Source: Bacillota bacterium (lineage in GTDB: Bacteria > Bacillota > Clostridia > Christensenellales > SZUA-584). From it: a stretch of 64,000 nt of DNA. Below the pieces are notes generated by a model. The model saw only the letters and a program-made list of their open reading frames with translations. It had not been told where the DNA came from and made no database searches. The DNA is taken from NCBI GenBank assembly GCA_023390815.1, contig JAEWCC010000017.1, positions 74,710-138,709 of the forward strand, in the 5' to 3' direction. This document shows, one piece after another, positions 42,039-50,955 of the stretch (positions are counted from its first letter, which is position 1; every line of letters begins with the position of its first letter). The position numbers were made by a program, and so were the translations under genes.

Positions 42039-43301
42039 ATGAAAGCGGAGATCATCTGTATCGGTACCGAGCTGCTGCTCGGAGATATTGTCAATACCAA
42101 CGGCGCATTCCTCGCGCGGGAACTGGCGGCTCTCGGCATCGACATATACCACCAGTCCGTGGTGGGAGACAACGTTGAGCGCCTGAAGGAAAACCTCGCG
42201 CTTTCGCTGTCGCGCAGCGATATGGTCATTACCACCGGAGGCCTCGGGCCGACCTACGACGACCTGACTAAACAATCGGTGGCCGATTATTTCGGCCTTG
42301 AGATGACGATGCACGAGCCGTCGCTCCAAAAAATTGAGGCGGTGTTCGCCGGGCGTCGGCAGACTATGACGCCCAACAACCGGCTGCAGGCACGCGTACC
42401 CCAAGGCGCAGAGGTATTTTTCAACGACGACGGCTTTGCACCCGGCATCGCGGTGGAGAAGGACGGCAAGATCGTGATCATGCTGCCCGGACCGCCCAAA
42501 GAGATGGAGCCAATGTTTAAAACCCGCGTCGCGCCATACCTGATGGAAAAGGTTCAGGCGACGATACTCTCGCATACGCTGTTCATATTCGGCATGGGCG
42601 AGTCCATGGTGGAGGACAGGCTGCGGGATATTATGGTCAGTTCCACCAACCCCACCGTCGCGCCTTACGCCAAGCAGGGCGAGGTACAGGTACGGGTAAG
42701 TGCGAAGGCGCACAGCGCGGATGAAGCCGAAGCGATGATGCGCCCGGTGGTGGAGGAGATTAAAAAGCGGCTTGGCGAAGTGGTGTATGGCGTGGACGTG
42801 GGCAGCCTGCAAAACGCCGCCGTGTTGGCGCTGAAGGAAAGGAAGCTGACCGTGGCGACGGCGGAGAGCTGCACGGGAGGAGGTGTGTCGCACGCTCTTA
42901 CCGAGATTTCCGGTGCTTCGGGGGTGTTTGGCTGCGGCATATGCTCCTACGCCAATGAGATTAAGGTAAAGCTGCTGGGTGTGAAGCCGGAGACGCTGGA
43001 GCGGTACGGCGCGGTCTCGGAGCAGACCGCCCGGGAAATGGCACAGGGCGTACGCATGGCCTCTGGCGCGGACATCGGCATTGGCATAACGGGCATCGCA
43101 GGGCCGGAGGGCGGTACGGCGGAAAAACCGGTGGGGTTGGTGTATATCGCGGTGGACAGTGACGCCTGCAGCGAAGTGAAGGAACTAAAGCTTTCCCGCG
43201 GGCATAAAAACGAACGCGAATTCATACGCGGCTCCGCCGTTATGAACGCGCTCAGCCTGATCCGCTCCGCGGCATTGAAAGCGTGGCCTCCCTGCTTTTA
43301 G
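42039..43301 (+). CDS. cinA: CinA: competence/damage-inducible protein, nicotinamide-nucleotide amidohydrolase
   Basis: A 420-residue two-domain CinA. The N-terminal molybdopterin-binding-like domain has IGTELLLGDIVNTNG and TTGGLGPTYDD. The C-terminal NMN deamidase domain has AESCTGGGVSHALTEISGAS and GIGITGIAGPEGG. It recycles nicotinamide mononucleotide released by NAD-consuming reactions such as DNA ligase. ATG 42039 was chosen because the family protein begins MKAEIICIGTELL; a purine-rich AACGGGGG precedes it. It is monocistronic with a strong promoter and a terminator. Confidence 0.95.
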   Translation: MKAEIICIGTELLLGDIVNTNGAFLARELAALGIDIYHQSVVGDNVERLKENLALSLSRSDMVITTGGLGPTYDDLTKQSVADYFGLEMTMHEPSLQKIEAVFAGRRQTMTPNNRLQARVPQGAEVFFNDDGFAPGIAVEKDGKIVIMLPGPPKEMEPMFKTRVAPYLMEKVQATILSHTLFIFGMGESMVEDRLRDIMVSSTNPTVAPYAKQGEVQVRVSAKAHSADEAEAMMRPVVEEIKKRLGEVVYGVDVGSLQNAAVLALKERKLTVATAESCTGGGVSHALTEISGASGVFGCGICSYANEIKVKLLGVKPETLERYGAVSEQTAREMAQGVRMASGADIGIGITGIAGPEGGTAEKPVGLVYIAVDSDACSEVKELKLSRGHKNEREFIRGSAVMNALSLIRSAALKAWPPCF

Positions 43302-43323
43302 TGGGGTAAACAAAAGAAATTTA

Positions 43324-43352
43324 AGGGGCCGCCGATGGCAGCCCCTGTTTTT
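43324..43352 (+). terminator. terminator of cinA
   Basis: AGGGGC (43324-43329) and GCCCCT (43341-43346) pair with a small inner GCC/GGC stem, followed by GTTTTTA. It also lies at the 3' end of the convergent zinc-ribbon gene. Confidence 0.65.
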
Positions 43353-43355
43353 ACG

Positions 43356-44216
43356 CTATTGTCTTGTGCCGCACTTGCCGCAGAACGCCGCGCCGGGAGG
43401 CAGCTCTGCGCCGCAGTTCTTGCAGGCTACGGCTGAGGGCGCAGGCTCTACCACGACAGGCTCGCTCATAACGGGCTCGCTTGCTGCAGGCGGAGCCATT
43501 ACAGGCTCTGCGGGAGCCGGTTCAGGCGGGGCAGCCGGGGGTGCGTATTGCGGTGCAGCCGGAGCCGCGTACTGAGGCGCAGCGGGGGGCGCATATTGCG
43601 GAGCCACCGGAGGCGCGTACTGCGGCGCATATTGCGGCGCATACTGAGGCGCAGCGGGAGGCGCGTACTGCGGAGCCGCCGGAGGTGCATATTGGGCCGG
43701 GCCGGGGTTGGGCGCGCCGCACTGCGGGCAGAAAGCTGCGGACGCGGGGATAAAACCTCCGCACCTTGGGCAGGCAATGCCGGATGCGGACCTTGCCGCA
43801 GAAGCCGCGCGCATTTCGCGGAATTTCTCGGCCTTAATGAATACGATTACGGCCAGCGCGCCAAAAGCGAGAAAGTAGAAAAGCGTTTCGAACGAGAAAA
43901 TCCCTAAACCATACAGCATGAAGGATCCCGCAAGAGAGAGTATCCATGCGAGTAAGCTCAATACTGCGATCGCGGCGCTGGTGATGACGAGCGTCATCAT
44001 ATCATCCTGGATGACTGTCAGCAGCAACCCTGCAAGCATCAGAACGGTGCCAAGGCAGACAAAGAAGCTGGAAAGCACCCAAAAGAAGGAACCGAGAACG
44101 AAGAGCAGTCCGCCACCTGCAAATATAAAAATGTAAGCGGACAGCAGGAATTTTAAAACCGGAACCGTGTTGAAGTATTCTTTCACCGAAGCGAGGAAAC
44201 TTTTATACGGGGACAT
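43356..44216 (-). CDS. Membrane protein with two zinc ribbons and a QYAPPAAP-repeat linker
   Basis: A 286-residue protein. About four transmembrane helices occupy residues 15-130. A zinc ribbon follows (CPRCGGFIPASAAFCPQCGA), then about ten imperfect repeats of the type APQYAPPA, a Pro/Val/Glu linker, and a second zinc ribbon at the very end (CKNCGAELPPGAAFCGKCG). Paired zinc ribbons around a disordered arm suggest a protein-interaction scaffold; no enzyme motif is seen. The repeat DNA (about 43540-43700) gives open frames on both strands that should be ignored. ATG 44216 has GGAGGG upstream. Confidence 0.75.
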   Translation of the reverse strand: MSPYKSFLASVKEYFNTVPVLKFLLSAYIFIFAGGGLLFVLGSFFWVLSSFFVCLGTVLMLAGLLLTVIQDDMMTLVITSAAIAVLSLLAWILSLAGSFMLYGLGIFSFETLFYFLAFGALAVIVFIKAEKFREMRAASAARSASGIACPRCGGFIPASAAFCPQCGAPNPGPAQYAPPAAPQYAPPAAPQYAPQYAPQYAPPVAPQYAPPAAPQYAAPAAPQYAPPAAPPEPAPAEPVMAPPAASEPVMSEPVVVEPAPSAVACKNCGAELPPGAAFCGKCGTRQ

Positions 44217-44246
44217 GATGTACCCTCCTTTGGAATTTGAATCGGA

Positions 44247-44450
44247 ATGAGTCTATACACAATATATTACATCACAAGACAGGTTATTCGCAAGGTTTCT
44301 CATAAAAAAAGACAGTGGTACGGAATCGTTTATTCCCAATTTGTTTACTTCTTCTTCATTTTACTTTCAATATTATGCGCTATGATCTTTTTATGCAGCA
44401 GGAACAGGGTGAATAAAGCGGAAAGAACGAACAATGCCTGCCGCATCTGA
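44247..44450 (+). CDS. Possible small single-helix membrane protein
   Basis: A 67-codon frame with one hydrophobic helix (about residues 30-50, FVYFFFILLSILCAMIFLC) flanked by basic stretches. Its only extra support is a good plus-strand terminator 36 bp after the stop. The ribosome site is weak and the sequence AT-rich, so it may be chance. Otherwise the 44217-44634 gap shows only the terminator and the upstream region of the next gene. Confidence 0.3.
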   Translation: MSLYTIYYITRQVIRKVSHKKRQWYGIVYSQFVYFFFILLSILCAMIFLCSRNRVNKAERTNNACRI

Positions 44451-44486
44451 ATAAGATAACGAGACAAATTTTATATCCTTTTCCCA

Positions 44487-44514
44487 AAATACCGGCCATC
44501 AAGCCGGTATTTTT
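44487..44514 (+). terminator. intrinsic terminator
   Basis: AAAATACCGGC (44487-44497) pairs with GCCGGTATTTT (44503-44513), with a CATCA loop followed by TCTTTT. It is strong in both directions. The only plus-strand candidate it could serve is the small frame at 44247-44450. Confidence 0.75.
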
Positions 44515-44634
44515 CTTTTGAAATGATTCTTCACAGCCAAAAATTCATGTTCGAGGGTTTAAAATGCGGTAAAATACGGATTTTAAGCCTTAAGTGCTAG
44601 AATGCCAGTATAGAAATTAAGGGAGGAAATGACC

Positions 44635-45024
44635 ATGGCTGATATCTATACACTGAGGGAAGGCAAAAGCATTCAGGGGATCGCGGCGGCGGTCAACAGC
44701 TTTCTGACCGGTTCGGAGAACATGGAAACGCAGATCATCAATCTGGACGGCGGAGACGTCATGATCCAGGCGAGGGCACGCGGCGGTTCGTGGAAACAAT
44801 GGGTCGGTATGGACAAGGCCATTACGGTCAAAATCAACAAGTTTGGCGGGAATCAGGCGGCTGTGGATATCGGCAGCGCAAAGTGGACGGATAAAGCGGG
44901 CATCATGGCGCTGTCCATGTTCATATTGTGGCCGCTCACGGTCACATCCGGTATCGGCATGTATAAACAGGGCAAGCTGCCCGGCGAAATCAAAAACGCG
45001 GTCCTGCAGTACCTGATGCAGTAA
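44635..45024 (+). CDS. Conserved-looking hypothetical protein
   Basis: A 129-residue protein, ADIYTLREGKSIQGIAAAVNSFL at the start. The middle, GDVMIQARARGGSWKQWVGMDKAITVKI, suggests a small beta domain. A single hydrophobic segment (IMALSMFILWPLTVTSGIGMY) lies near residues 90-110. The end, GEIKNAVLQYLMQ, is amphipathic. ATG 44635 has GGGAGG 8 nt upstream; the ATG two codons earlier is too close to it. Family not recognised. Confidence 0.6.
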   Translation: MADIYTLREGKSIQGIAAAVNSFLTGSENMETQIINLDGGDVMIQARARGGSWKQWVGMDKAITVKINKFGGNQAAVDIGSAKWTDKAGIMALSMFILWPLTVTSGIGMYKQGKLPGEIKNAVLQYLMQ

Positions 45025-45173
45025 ATATCCCAATGATGCGTATGGAATATGGGCGCCGCTTTTTCGTTCGTCGTTGAGTCCTCAAAATTCTTGCCGGTCA
45101 TGGCAATGGTTAGACAAATTATGCGGCATGATTTGTGTATGATCGTCACAGATCAAACACAAGGAGCCGGAAT

Positions 45174-45431
45174 ATGCAGATGCCGGAGCATGACGCGCAG
45201 CCGCTGGAGGATATGCTGGCGAAGCTGGAGGAGATCCGCGACAAGCTGGTGCAAGTAAACGAGACCCTGGGTTACGCCGCAAGGGTGAGCGCGATAAAAC
45301 GGGAGATAGTGGAGGTCGGCTGGGACGGCATACTTGCCCGATACCATCCGGACATCAACATCGATGATCCGGCGGCCGGGCCGCTGTTCGAGCTGTACCG
45401 GTTTGTTTACAATTCGATGGAACCGGTATAG
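45174..45431 (+). CDS. Small protein with J-domain-like HPD segment
   Basis: An 85-residue protein with a helical charged N-terminal half (EDMLAKLEEIRDKLVQVNETLGYAARVSAIKREI) and a C-terminal ILARYHPDINIDDPAAGPLFELYRFVYNSM. The YHPDxN followed by a helix with F.L...Y is the core of a DnaJ J-domain, but helix I is not clear and no other DnaJ region is present. It may recruit DnaK, or the match may be coincidental. ATG 45174 has AAGGAG 7 nt upstream. Confidence 0.55.
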   Translation: MQMPEHDAQPLEDMLAKLEEIRDKLVQVNETLGYAARVSAIKREIVEVGWDGILARYHPDINIDDPAAGPLFELYRFVYNSMEPV

Positions 45432-45438
45432 CAGTGGG

Positions 45439-45993
45439 TCATTCAAGGTCCCTGTTCAGCAGCACCATGTGGATATGGTCTTCCCATACGCCGTTGATTT
45501 TAAGGTATTTGCGCGCGAGTCCTTCGCTCGTAAACCCCGCTTTGGCGGCGACCCGCAGCGAGGCGGCGTTGCGCGGGATGATATTGGCTTCGATGCGGTG
45601 CAGGCCGCATTCGTTGAACATGATCTCGGCCCCCCTGAGCACGGCTTCGGTCATATACCCCCTGCCCGTTTCTTGCGCGTCCAGCCGGTACCCCAAAAAG
45701 CATGAAAGAAAGCAGCCCCGCACGATATTGTTAAAAGCCAGCGAGCCGATGACGCGCTCCGGCTCGTCCTTCCTGAACAGCCAAAACTTAACCATCCGTC
45801 CTGCGTCCATCTCCGCCTGCTCCGCTTCGAGAAGCTCCCGATGGTAGTTCGCGGTATAGAACTCTTCGCCGCGCTCCGGCTCCCAGGGCCGCAAAAACGC
45901 GCGGTTCCGATCAAAATACTCCAGCACTTTCAGCGCATCGGCAGCGTCCAGCGTACGTAGTATAAGATTTTGGGTGAAACAGGCTTTTTGCAT
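45439..45993 (-). CDS. RimJ/RimL-type GNAT acetyltransferase
   Basis: A 184-residue GNAT of the ribosomal-protein-acetyltransferase type. LILRTLDAADALKVLEYF begins the fold, QETGRGYMTEAVLRGAEIMF is the acetyl-CoA motif, and HRIEANIIPRNAASLRVAAKAGF followed by EGLARKYLKINGVWEDHIHM is the family C-terminal signature. ATG 45993 gives the standard length; an extension to 46260 is not supported. It converges on the J-like gene with only 7 bp between. Confidence 0.85.
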   Translation of the reverse strand: MQKACFTQNLILRTLDAADALKVLEYFDRNRAFLRPWEPERGEEFYTANYHRELLEAEQAEMDAGRMVKFWLFRKDEPERVIGSLAFNNIVRGCFLSCFLGYRLDAQETGRGYMTEAVLRGAEIMFNECGLHRIEANIIPRNAASLRVAAKAGFTSEGLARKYLKINGVWEDHIHMVLLNRDLE

Positions 45994-46097
45994 AACGGAA
46001 ACTCCAAATCTATTAATCGCAGTACAATATACTATAACCGGCGCGTCTAAAATGCAATAAGGTTTGTCGATGGTCTTTCCATGGGATTTAAGTTTAT

Positions 46098-46952
46098 CTA
46101 TACTGCGCGGAAGCCCTTGCCGACTGTCTCGCTGGAGTTGACGATGGTAACAAACGCTTCGGGATCGACCGTGCGGATGTAGTTGCGCAGCAGCACCGCC
46201 TGCCGCCGCCCGAGTACGGTGGTGATGACCTCTTTTTCCTGGCCGGTGTACGCGCCGCACGCCTTGGAGATCGTTGCGCCGCGGTGCAGCTGGTTCATGA
46301 TGAACGACTCGATGGCCTTGCTTTCCTTGGAGACAATGGTGACAAGCTTACGCATGTTGATGCTCTCAATCACGTTATCGAGCAGGAACGCTTTGATCAG
46401 CAGCCCCAAAATGCAGTAAAGTCCGGTCTGTATGCCATAGATGAAGATGGCGGCGAGCGTGATCAGGAAGTCGCTTAATAGCAGCGCCTTGCCGATTTCG
46501 AGGCTGGTGTGCTTGGAAAGAATCATCGCGACGATATCGGTTCCGCCTGTGGACGCGCCGATATTGAATACGATGCCGCTGCCGATCGCGGGCAGTATCA
46601 CCGCAAAGCAAAGCTCTAAAAACTTGTCGTTCGTCAGCGGCTCAGTCACCGGGATGACGAACTCGAGCAGCCAGATGAATGCGGAGAGCATGAGCGAAGA
46701 ATAGATCGTTCCGGCGATAAAGTTTTTTCCGAGAAATATCAACCCGATGATGATCAGCACCGCGTTGATGATGATCATGAAATGCCCTACATTGAGCGTG
46801 GGGAACAGCGAGGAGAATATGATGGACACGCCCGTTGTGCCACCGATTGCGAAGTGATTTGGCACCTTGAAAAAATGCACGCCCAACGCCACAATCAAAA
46901 GCCCCAGATTGAGGAGCAGAAAATCTCGTTTATTCGCAAGGATGTGTTTCAT
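46098..46952 (-). CDS. YitT-family membrane protein
   Basis: A 284-residue membrane protein: about five or six helices, including FFKVPNHFAIGGTTGVSIIFSSL (the family GGxxGxS loop) and GSGIVFNIGASTGGTDIVAMIL. A C-terminal cytoplasmic DUF2179-type domain follows (KESKAIESFIMNQLHRGATI, TTVLGRRQAVLLRNYI). YitT proteins are widespread in Firmicutes, and their transported substrate is not settled. ATG 46952 has AAGGAGAAA upstream. Monocistronic. Confidence 0.9.
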   Translation of the reverse strand: MKHILANKRDFLLLNLGLLIVALGVHFFKVPNHFAIGGTTGVSIIFSSLFPTLNVGHFMIIINAVLIIIGLIFLGKNFIAGTIYSSLMLSAFIWLLEFVIPVTEPLTNDKFLELCFAVILPAIGSGIVFNIGASTGGTDIVAMILSKHTSLEIGKALLLSDFLITLAAIFIYGIQTGLYCILGLLIKAFLLDNVIESINMRKLVTIVSKESKAIESFIMNQLHRGATISKACGAYTGQEKEVITTVLGRRQAVLLRNYIRTVDPEAFVTIVNSSETVGKGFRAV

Positions 46953-47174
46953 CGCATTTTCTCCTTCGATACGGGATGTTGTTAAATCTGTCTCTTAGCT
47001 TGATTCTACCATAATCACTCAGACGCGTCGATGTCCGGACGGATGCATTTATTTTAGGCGGAAAACCTGCCAGATTATCCTCAAAAATCTTTTTTATTTA
47101 AAAGTATCAGTACGGGGAATGGATATATGGACGCTTTTAGCTGGAACCGATACATTGTCTCGACGGCTTTGAGT

Positions 47175-47208
47175 AATCAGGAGGGGTGTTTTTGCTGCCC
47201 TCCTGATT
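47175..47208 (-). terminator. perfect stem-loop between yitT-like and the flavoprotein gene
   Basis: AATCAGGAGGG (47175-47185) and CCCTCCTGATT (47198-47208) form a perfect 11-bp stem with a 12-nt loop, 85 bp past the flavoprotein stop. There is no T run after it, though the loop is T-rich on the plus strand. It is the only structure seen in the 46953-47293 gap. Confidence 0.5.
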
Positions 47209-47293
47209 GTCAGCCGATGTGCACCCCGAAAACAACCGGTTACAGTTTCATTTGAAGTGAGTATTACATATGGAACCACTGGGATAAGGAGCG

Positions 47294-48667
47294 TCATCCT
47301 TCATTATTGCGCTGTACTATTGCTGCCCTGTCTTTCTCCGCATCGTCTGCCATGTTGCGCGTTCTGCGCCAGAGTGCGTCGGCTTTTTTCGTCCACTCGG
47401 CAAAGTCGTCCGGGCTCTTCGGATATGCCTTATAATGCTTTAGTATCCTGCTGCCAGCCGCCGCCGCGCCAATGAGATTTTTCAGCGTTACCTGGCGAAG
47501 CCTGCCGGTTAGTGTGCCTTTAATGATCTTGCCTAAAAGGCTTCCGTTCTCCTCTTCGCTGTCGCCTGTAAATATGATGCTCTTCTCGAATTCATAGTCG
47601 TTCTCCTCGGGAGAGCAATCTACTGCGCCTGCCAGCATGGAGAGCGTCTGCGCAAATTCCGCACCCTGTGCGCTATAATACCGCAGGTTGACGGGCCACA
47701 GCGCCTCTTTTGTGGGATATGCACCCGCTTCCATCGCATGCGCTGCTTCCTGCGCCGCGATCTGTGCTTGCAGCCAGTGCGCCGTGATTCCCTCGCCAGT
47801 GCGCGGGTTGGTCAGGCATGCGGCATCGCCCAGCGCTACAAATCCGTCTGCCACAAAGCTGTACGGCGGTCTGCGATAGGGCGTACAACCCTGTTCGACA
47901 TAGTCCAACTGATGCGGGGGCAGTGACACGCGGGAGGAAAAACGTTTAAAGCACGCCTCGGCATACTCAAATGACAGATTTGCGCCCACTCCGAGTATTG
48001 TGCCGTTTGGATTAAGCTGCGGGGCTTTCCACGTCTTGTAGTACGGCCAGCTGGTTACCTCGTTTACCTGATCGCGTTCCGGATCGTCCAGCGTCGCGTA
48101 GTATAGCACTACATAAAATTTATCGCGCGGACCAATGGGGAAGTTCTCGACGCCGTAGCCATCCGAAAGGGTCGTGCGCACGGCTGAGGCTGCGCCGCTG
48201 GCATCCGCGATAAGCCGCGCAGAGACCCGGTGCGTTTCCCCGTTATACGTGAAAGCCGCTCCCGATATTTTGCCCGTTTCATCATAGATCAGTGATTCGA
48301 AAGGTGCATCCGGTATCACCTCTGCGCCCAGCTCTTGGGCCCATTTCATAAGGCGCAGCATGAAGGGATGACGCCGCAGCACATAAATCTCCTCGTTTGC
48401 CACCTTGGGATAACGGTCTAGCGCGGAGCGTGAGAATACCTGAGTGAAGGTGCGTACAAAATCCGCGTCGCCCGGCCTGGGCGCCTCGACGCCAAACCGT
48501 GCAAAGGTGGCCTTGCCAAGATGAAAGATGTCGTATCGTTTGCCCAGCGCGCTCTCGCCATCTTTATCGATCACCAGCGTACGGTATCCCTGTCTTGCCA
48601 TCTGCATTGCAAAAAAAAGGCCTGCGGTACACGCGCCCACAATCAGCACATCATACTCCTTCTCCAT
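47294..48667 (-). CDS. Geranylgeranyl reductase-family FAD oxidoreductase
   Basis: A 457-residue flavoprotein of the GGR/p-hydroxybenzoate-hydroxylase fold. The N-terminal dinucleotide motif is DVLIVGACTAGLFFAMQMA, DASGAASAVR lies mid-way, and the second FAD motif is FVALGDAACLTNPRTGEGI. Members reduce isoprenoid chains or act on other polycyclic substrates; the target here is unknown. The C-terminal 100 residues are specific to this protein. ATG 48667 has GGAGGCGT upstream. Monocistronic. Confidence 0.8.
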   Translation of the reverse strand: MEKEYDVLIVGACTAGLFFAMQMARQGYRTLVIDKDGESALGKRYDIFHLGKATFARFGVEAPRPGDADFVRTFTQVFSRSALDRYPKVANEEIYVLRRHPFMLRLMKWAQELGAEVIPDAPFESLIYDETGKISGAAFTYNGETHRVSARLIADASGAASAVRTTLSDGYGVENFPIGPRDKFYVVLYYATLDDPERDQVNEVTSWPYYKTWKAPQLNPNGTILGVGANLSFEYAEACFKRFSSRVSLPPHQLDYVEQGCTPYRRPPYSFVADGFVALGDAACLTNPRTGEGITAHWLQAQIAAQEAAHAMEAGAYPTKEALWPVNLRYYSAQGAEFAQTLSMLAGAVDCSPEENDYEFEKSIIFTGDSEEENGSLLGKIIKGTLTGRLRQVTLKNLIGAAAAGSRILKHYKAYPKSPDDFAEWTKKADALWRRTRNMADDAEKDRAAIVQRNNEG

Positions 48668-48872
48668 GCTATACGCCTCCTATGATATTGGAATGAAAAA
48701 TATACCATATGTCTGATATCATCATAACGATACACGCAATGCAAGTCAATCTATACGTATTGCAAGAGGGTATGTTCAGGATATAGCCAGTTGTTATGCC
48801 CATCGCTGTAGCCCTTCAAACCAGTTTTAATAGCATCCTGACAGAGGAAGCCGATAGAATAATCGGAGGCGT

Positions 48873-49052
48873 ATGCGTTTTGGAATCGGTCCGGCCTTTA
48901 TCGCGTTGATCGTAAAGATCAAAGCGGATTATTACATCGATCAATTTGTTTTTACCGACGGGTTAAGGCGATATAAGGCGCGGCGAATCGCTGCAACCTT
49001 GATTCTCAAAAAGGTAACAAGAATTGATTACTCCGTTTGTTCATATTTATAA
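48873..49052 (+). CDS. Doubtful 59-codon frame
   Basis: Reads RFGIGPAFIALIVKIKADYYID near its start and is basic towards the end. GGAGG lies only 3 nt before the ATG, which is too close for good initiation. It has no recognisable family. It is recorded because the 48668-49141 gap (474 bp) contains nothing else except AT-rich sequence that probably holds the promoter of the lipoprotein gene. Confidence 0.2.
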   Translation: MRFGIGPAFIALIVKIKADYYIDQFVFTDGLRRYKARRIAATLILKKVTRIDYSVCSYL

Positions 49053-49141
49053 GCCCAAATCATAAACTATATAAAATTATATTGACAGAATATTGAAACG
49101 GCGTAAATTGAGTATATAGCTAGTTTTCAGGAGTTTGTAAT

Positions 49142-50191
49142 ATGAATAAAAGAGTTCTTCTTATGGTGCCGTTATTGCTGTCAATCTTTCTTTCCGGCTG
49201 TATGCCCAACTCTTCTGAAATATTGAATCGCACGCACTCACATGCGTCAGGCACTTCTGAGATCAGCGCCAAACTGACGCCTGAAACGAGTGAGACACCT
49301 CAAACGAGTTCCAACCCGATGCCCGGCAGCGTAGGCAGTGCATTGAACATGCTTGACGGTGCGGAAGGCTCGCAGACCAGCAGTCAATCCAATGCACCGA
49401 TCGTTAAAGGCAGCCCACAGGCAAACATAGATCAAAACTCCGCCGAATGGAAAATCCGAAAGGCGCTTTCCATGGGCGGGTCGGTTGTTTTCCGCGTATT
49501 GTCCGACTTTACGTATGAAAACGTTCAGGGGGTTCAAACATACGGGTCCGAAGGATCGATCACGGATTCAGCGAGCGTCAATACGAATGCCGCTAAGAAT
49601 ATATTGGGGTATTACCTGTTTAATCAGGTCATTCGCATAGAAAATGGCGTGATATCCATGGACGACGCAGACTACCAATGCCAGATGAGTGCCTCTGATG
49701 AAGGAATCTCCATCCGCATTACGAGCGGAGATTATACCAGCGTCGAGCAGGGCGAAATGAGCGGAATCCTTTCGGGGAATACGCTATCAGGGAGCATGGA
49801 GGTCAGCAGCCTCACCGTGGTAAACAATCAGAGCAACGGGTATACCGTATCCGGACAGTTCACAGTCAGTCTGGAGGAGGCTGAGTCCAGTCAACTGCCG
49901 CCCAAACCGCCCGTCAATCTGCATTATACGAAAAACGGTGATTCGATCACACTGACGTGGGAAGACCCGAACCCCGCCGGCACGGTCACTTCGTTTGAGA
50001 TCTTCGGCAGCTACGGGACAATGGATGATTATGAAACGGTCGCCACGGTCAAAGACGCAACCGAATGGACGGATACCTCGGGACTCATAACAACACTCAA
50101 CTACGATGCGATCAGCTATTATATCATCGCACATGGCGTGAACGGAACAAAAAGCGAATTGAGCGATTTTGTATCCATCTATATATACTAA
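49142..50191 (+). CDS. Lipoprotein with C-terminal fibronectin type III-like domain
   Basis: A 349-residue exported protein. The signal peptide ends in the lipobox SIFLSGC (cysteine near residue 20). A Ser/Thr/Pro-rich region (about 25-95) follows, then a beta-rich middle domain (YTSVEQGEMSGILSGNTLSGSMEVSS). The C-terminal FnIII-like domain runs PPVNLHYTKNGDSITLTWEDP to SDFVSIYIY. ATG 49142 lies 6 nt after GGAG. No operon partner. Function unknown; probably cell-surface binding. The following 50192-50458 gap shows nothing recognised. Confidence 0.7.
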   Translation: MNKRVLLMVPLLLSIFLSGCMPNSSEILNRTHSHASGTSEISAKLTPETSETPQTSSNPMPGSVGSALNMLDGAEGSQTSSQSNAPIVKGSPQANIDQNSAEWKIRKALSMGGSVVFRVLSDFTYENVQGVQTYGSEGSITDSASVNTNAAKNILGYYLFNQVIRIENGVISMDDADYQCQMSASDEGISIRITSGDYTSVEQGEMSGILSGNTLSGSMEVSSLTVVNNQSNGYTVSGQFTVSLEEAESSQLPPKPPVNLHYTKNGDSITLTWEDPNPAGTVTSFEIFGSYGTMDDYETVATVKDATEWTDTSGLITTLNYDAISYYIIAHGVNGTKSELSDFVSIYIY

Positions 50192-50458
50192 GCTTAACTA
50201 GGAGGCGTCGCATGATTCAATGCCCTGTGATAATGCTCTGTGTCATGTAGCTTGCATGAGCGTTTAACAGGAAACACGTTTCTTTCGACGCACACGGCAA
50301 TAATTAATTGCGGGCGTATACTAATGCAACGCCACCTGCAGCCGACGCGGTGCCGCTTCGTGTCTGCGAAGAATAAAGTTTGACCTAACTTCAATTTCAC
50401 TAGTGGGGTGGGAGGCTGTTAATCTGCATCTCGCATGGAATTTTCTGAACTTTGATAT

Positions 50459-50938
50459 TTACTTCTCCAGTTTCATCTTTTCCTGAGCCAGCTGAACGGC
50501 CTGTATCACACGGTTATAGCCCGTGCATCTGCAAATATTACCCTCCATTTCCTTGCGGATATGTTCCTCAGTTGCGTCCGGGAACTCCGCCAGGCAGGCT
50601 TTTGCGGACATCAACATCCCCGGGGTACAGAAACCGCACTGAACTGCCCCGACTTCAATAAACGCTTCCTGCAGCGGGTGAAGCTTCCCGTCTTTTGCTA
50701 AACCTTCAACCGTCTCGATTTCATGGCCATCCGCTTCGATTGCCAGCATCAGACAGGCGTTCAATGGCTTACCGTCAAACAATATCGTACAGGCGCCGCA
50801 TTCCCCTTCGTTGCAGCCTTCCTTGGTTCCGGTCAGATACAGGTCTTCGCGGATGAACTCCAAAAGGGTTCTGTGCACCTTCACCGTTTTGGTCATCGTC
50901 TCGCCATTGATTGTAAACGTAATTTGCTTTTCTTTCAT
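50459..50938 (-). CDS. XDH-2 small subunit: (2Fe-2S)-binding protein
   Basis: A 159-residue two-cluster [2Fe-2S] subunit: GCNEGECGACTILFDGKPLNAC for the ferredoxin-type cluster, and VQCGFCTPGM plus ICRCTGYN for the helical one. ATG 50938 has AAAGGG about 10 nt upstream; an alternative TTG at 50959 overlaps the upstream stop. Last gene of the XDH-2 operon (large, medium, small). Confidence 0.9.
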   Translation of the reverse strand: MKEKQITFTINGETMTKTVKVHRTLLEFIREDLYLTGTKEGCNEGECGACTILFDGKPLNACLMLAIEADGHEIETVEGLAKDGKLHPLQEAFIEVGAVQCGFCTPGMLMSAKACLAEFPDATEEHIRKEMEGNICRCTGYNRVIQAVQLAQEKMKLEK

Positions 50939-50955
50939 TCCAGCCCAGCCCTTTC

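Noticed and set aside
43480..43780. Regular repeats resembling a small CRISPR-like or satellite array
   Set aside because: Period and sequence follow the in-frame APQYAPPA protein repeat; there are no unique spacers and no cas genes.
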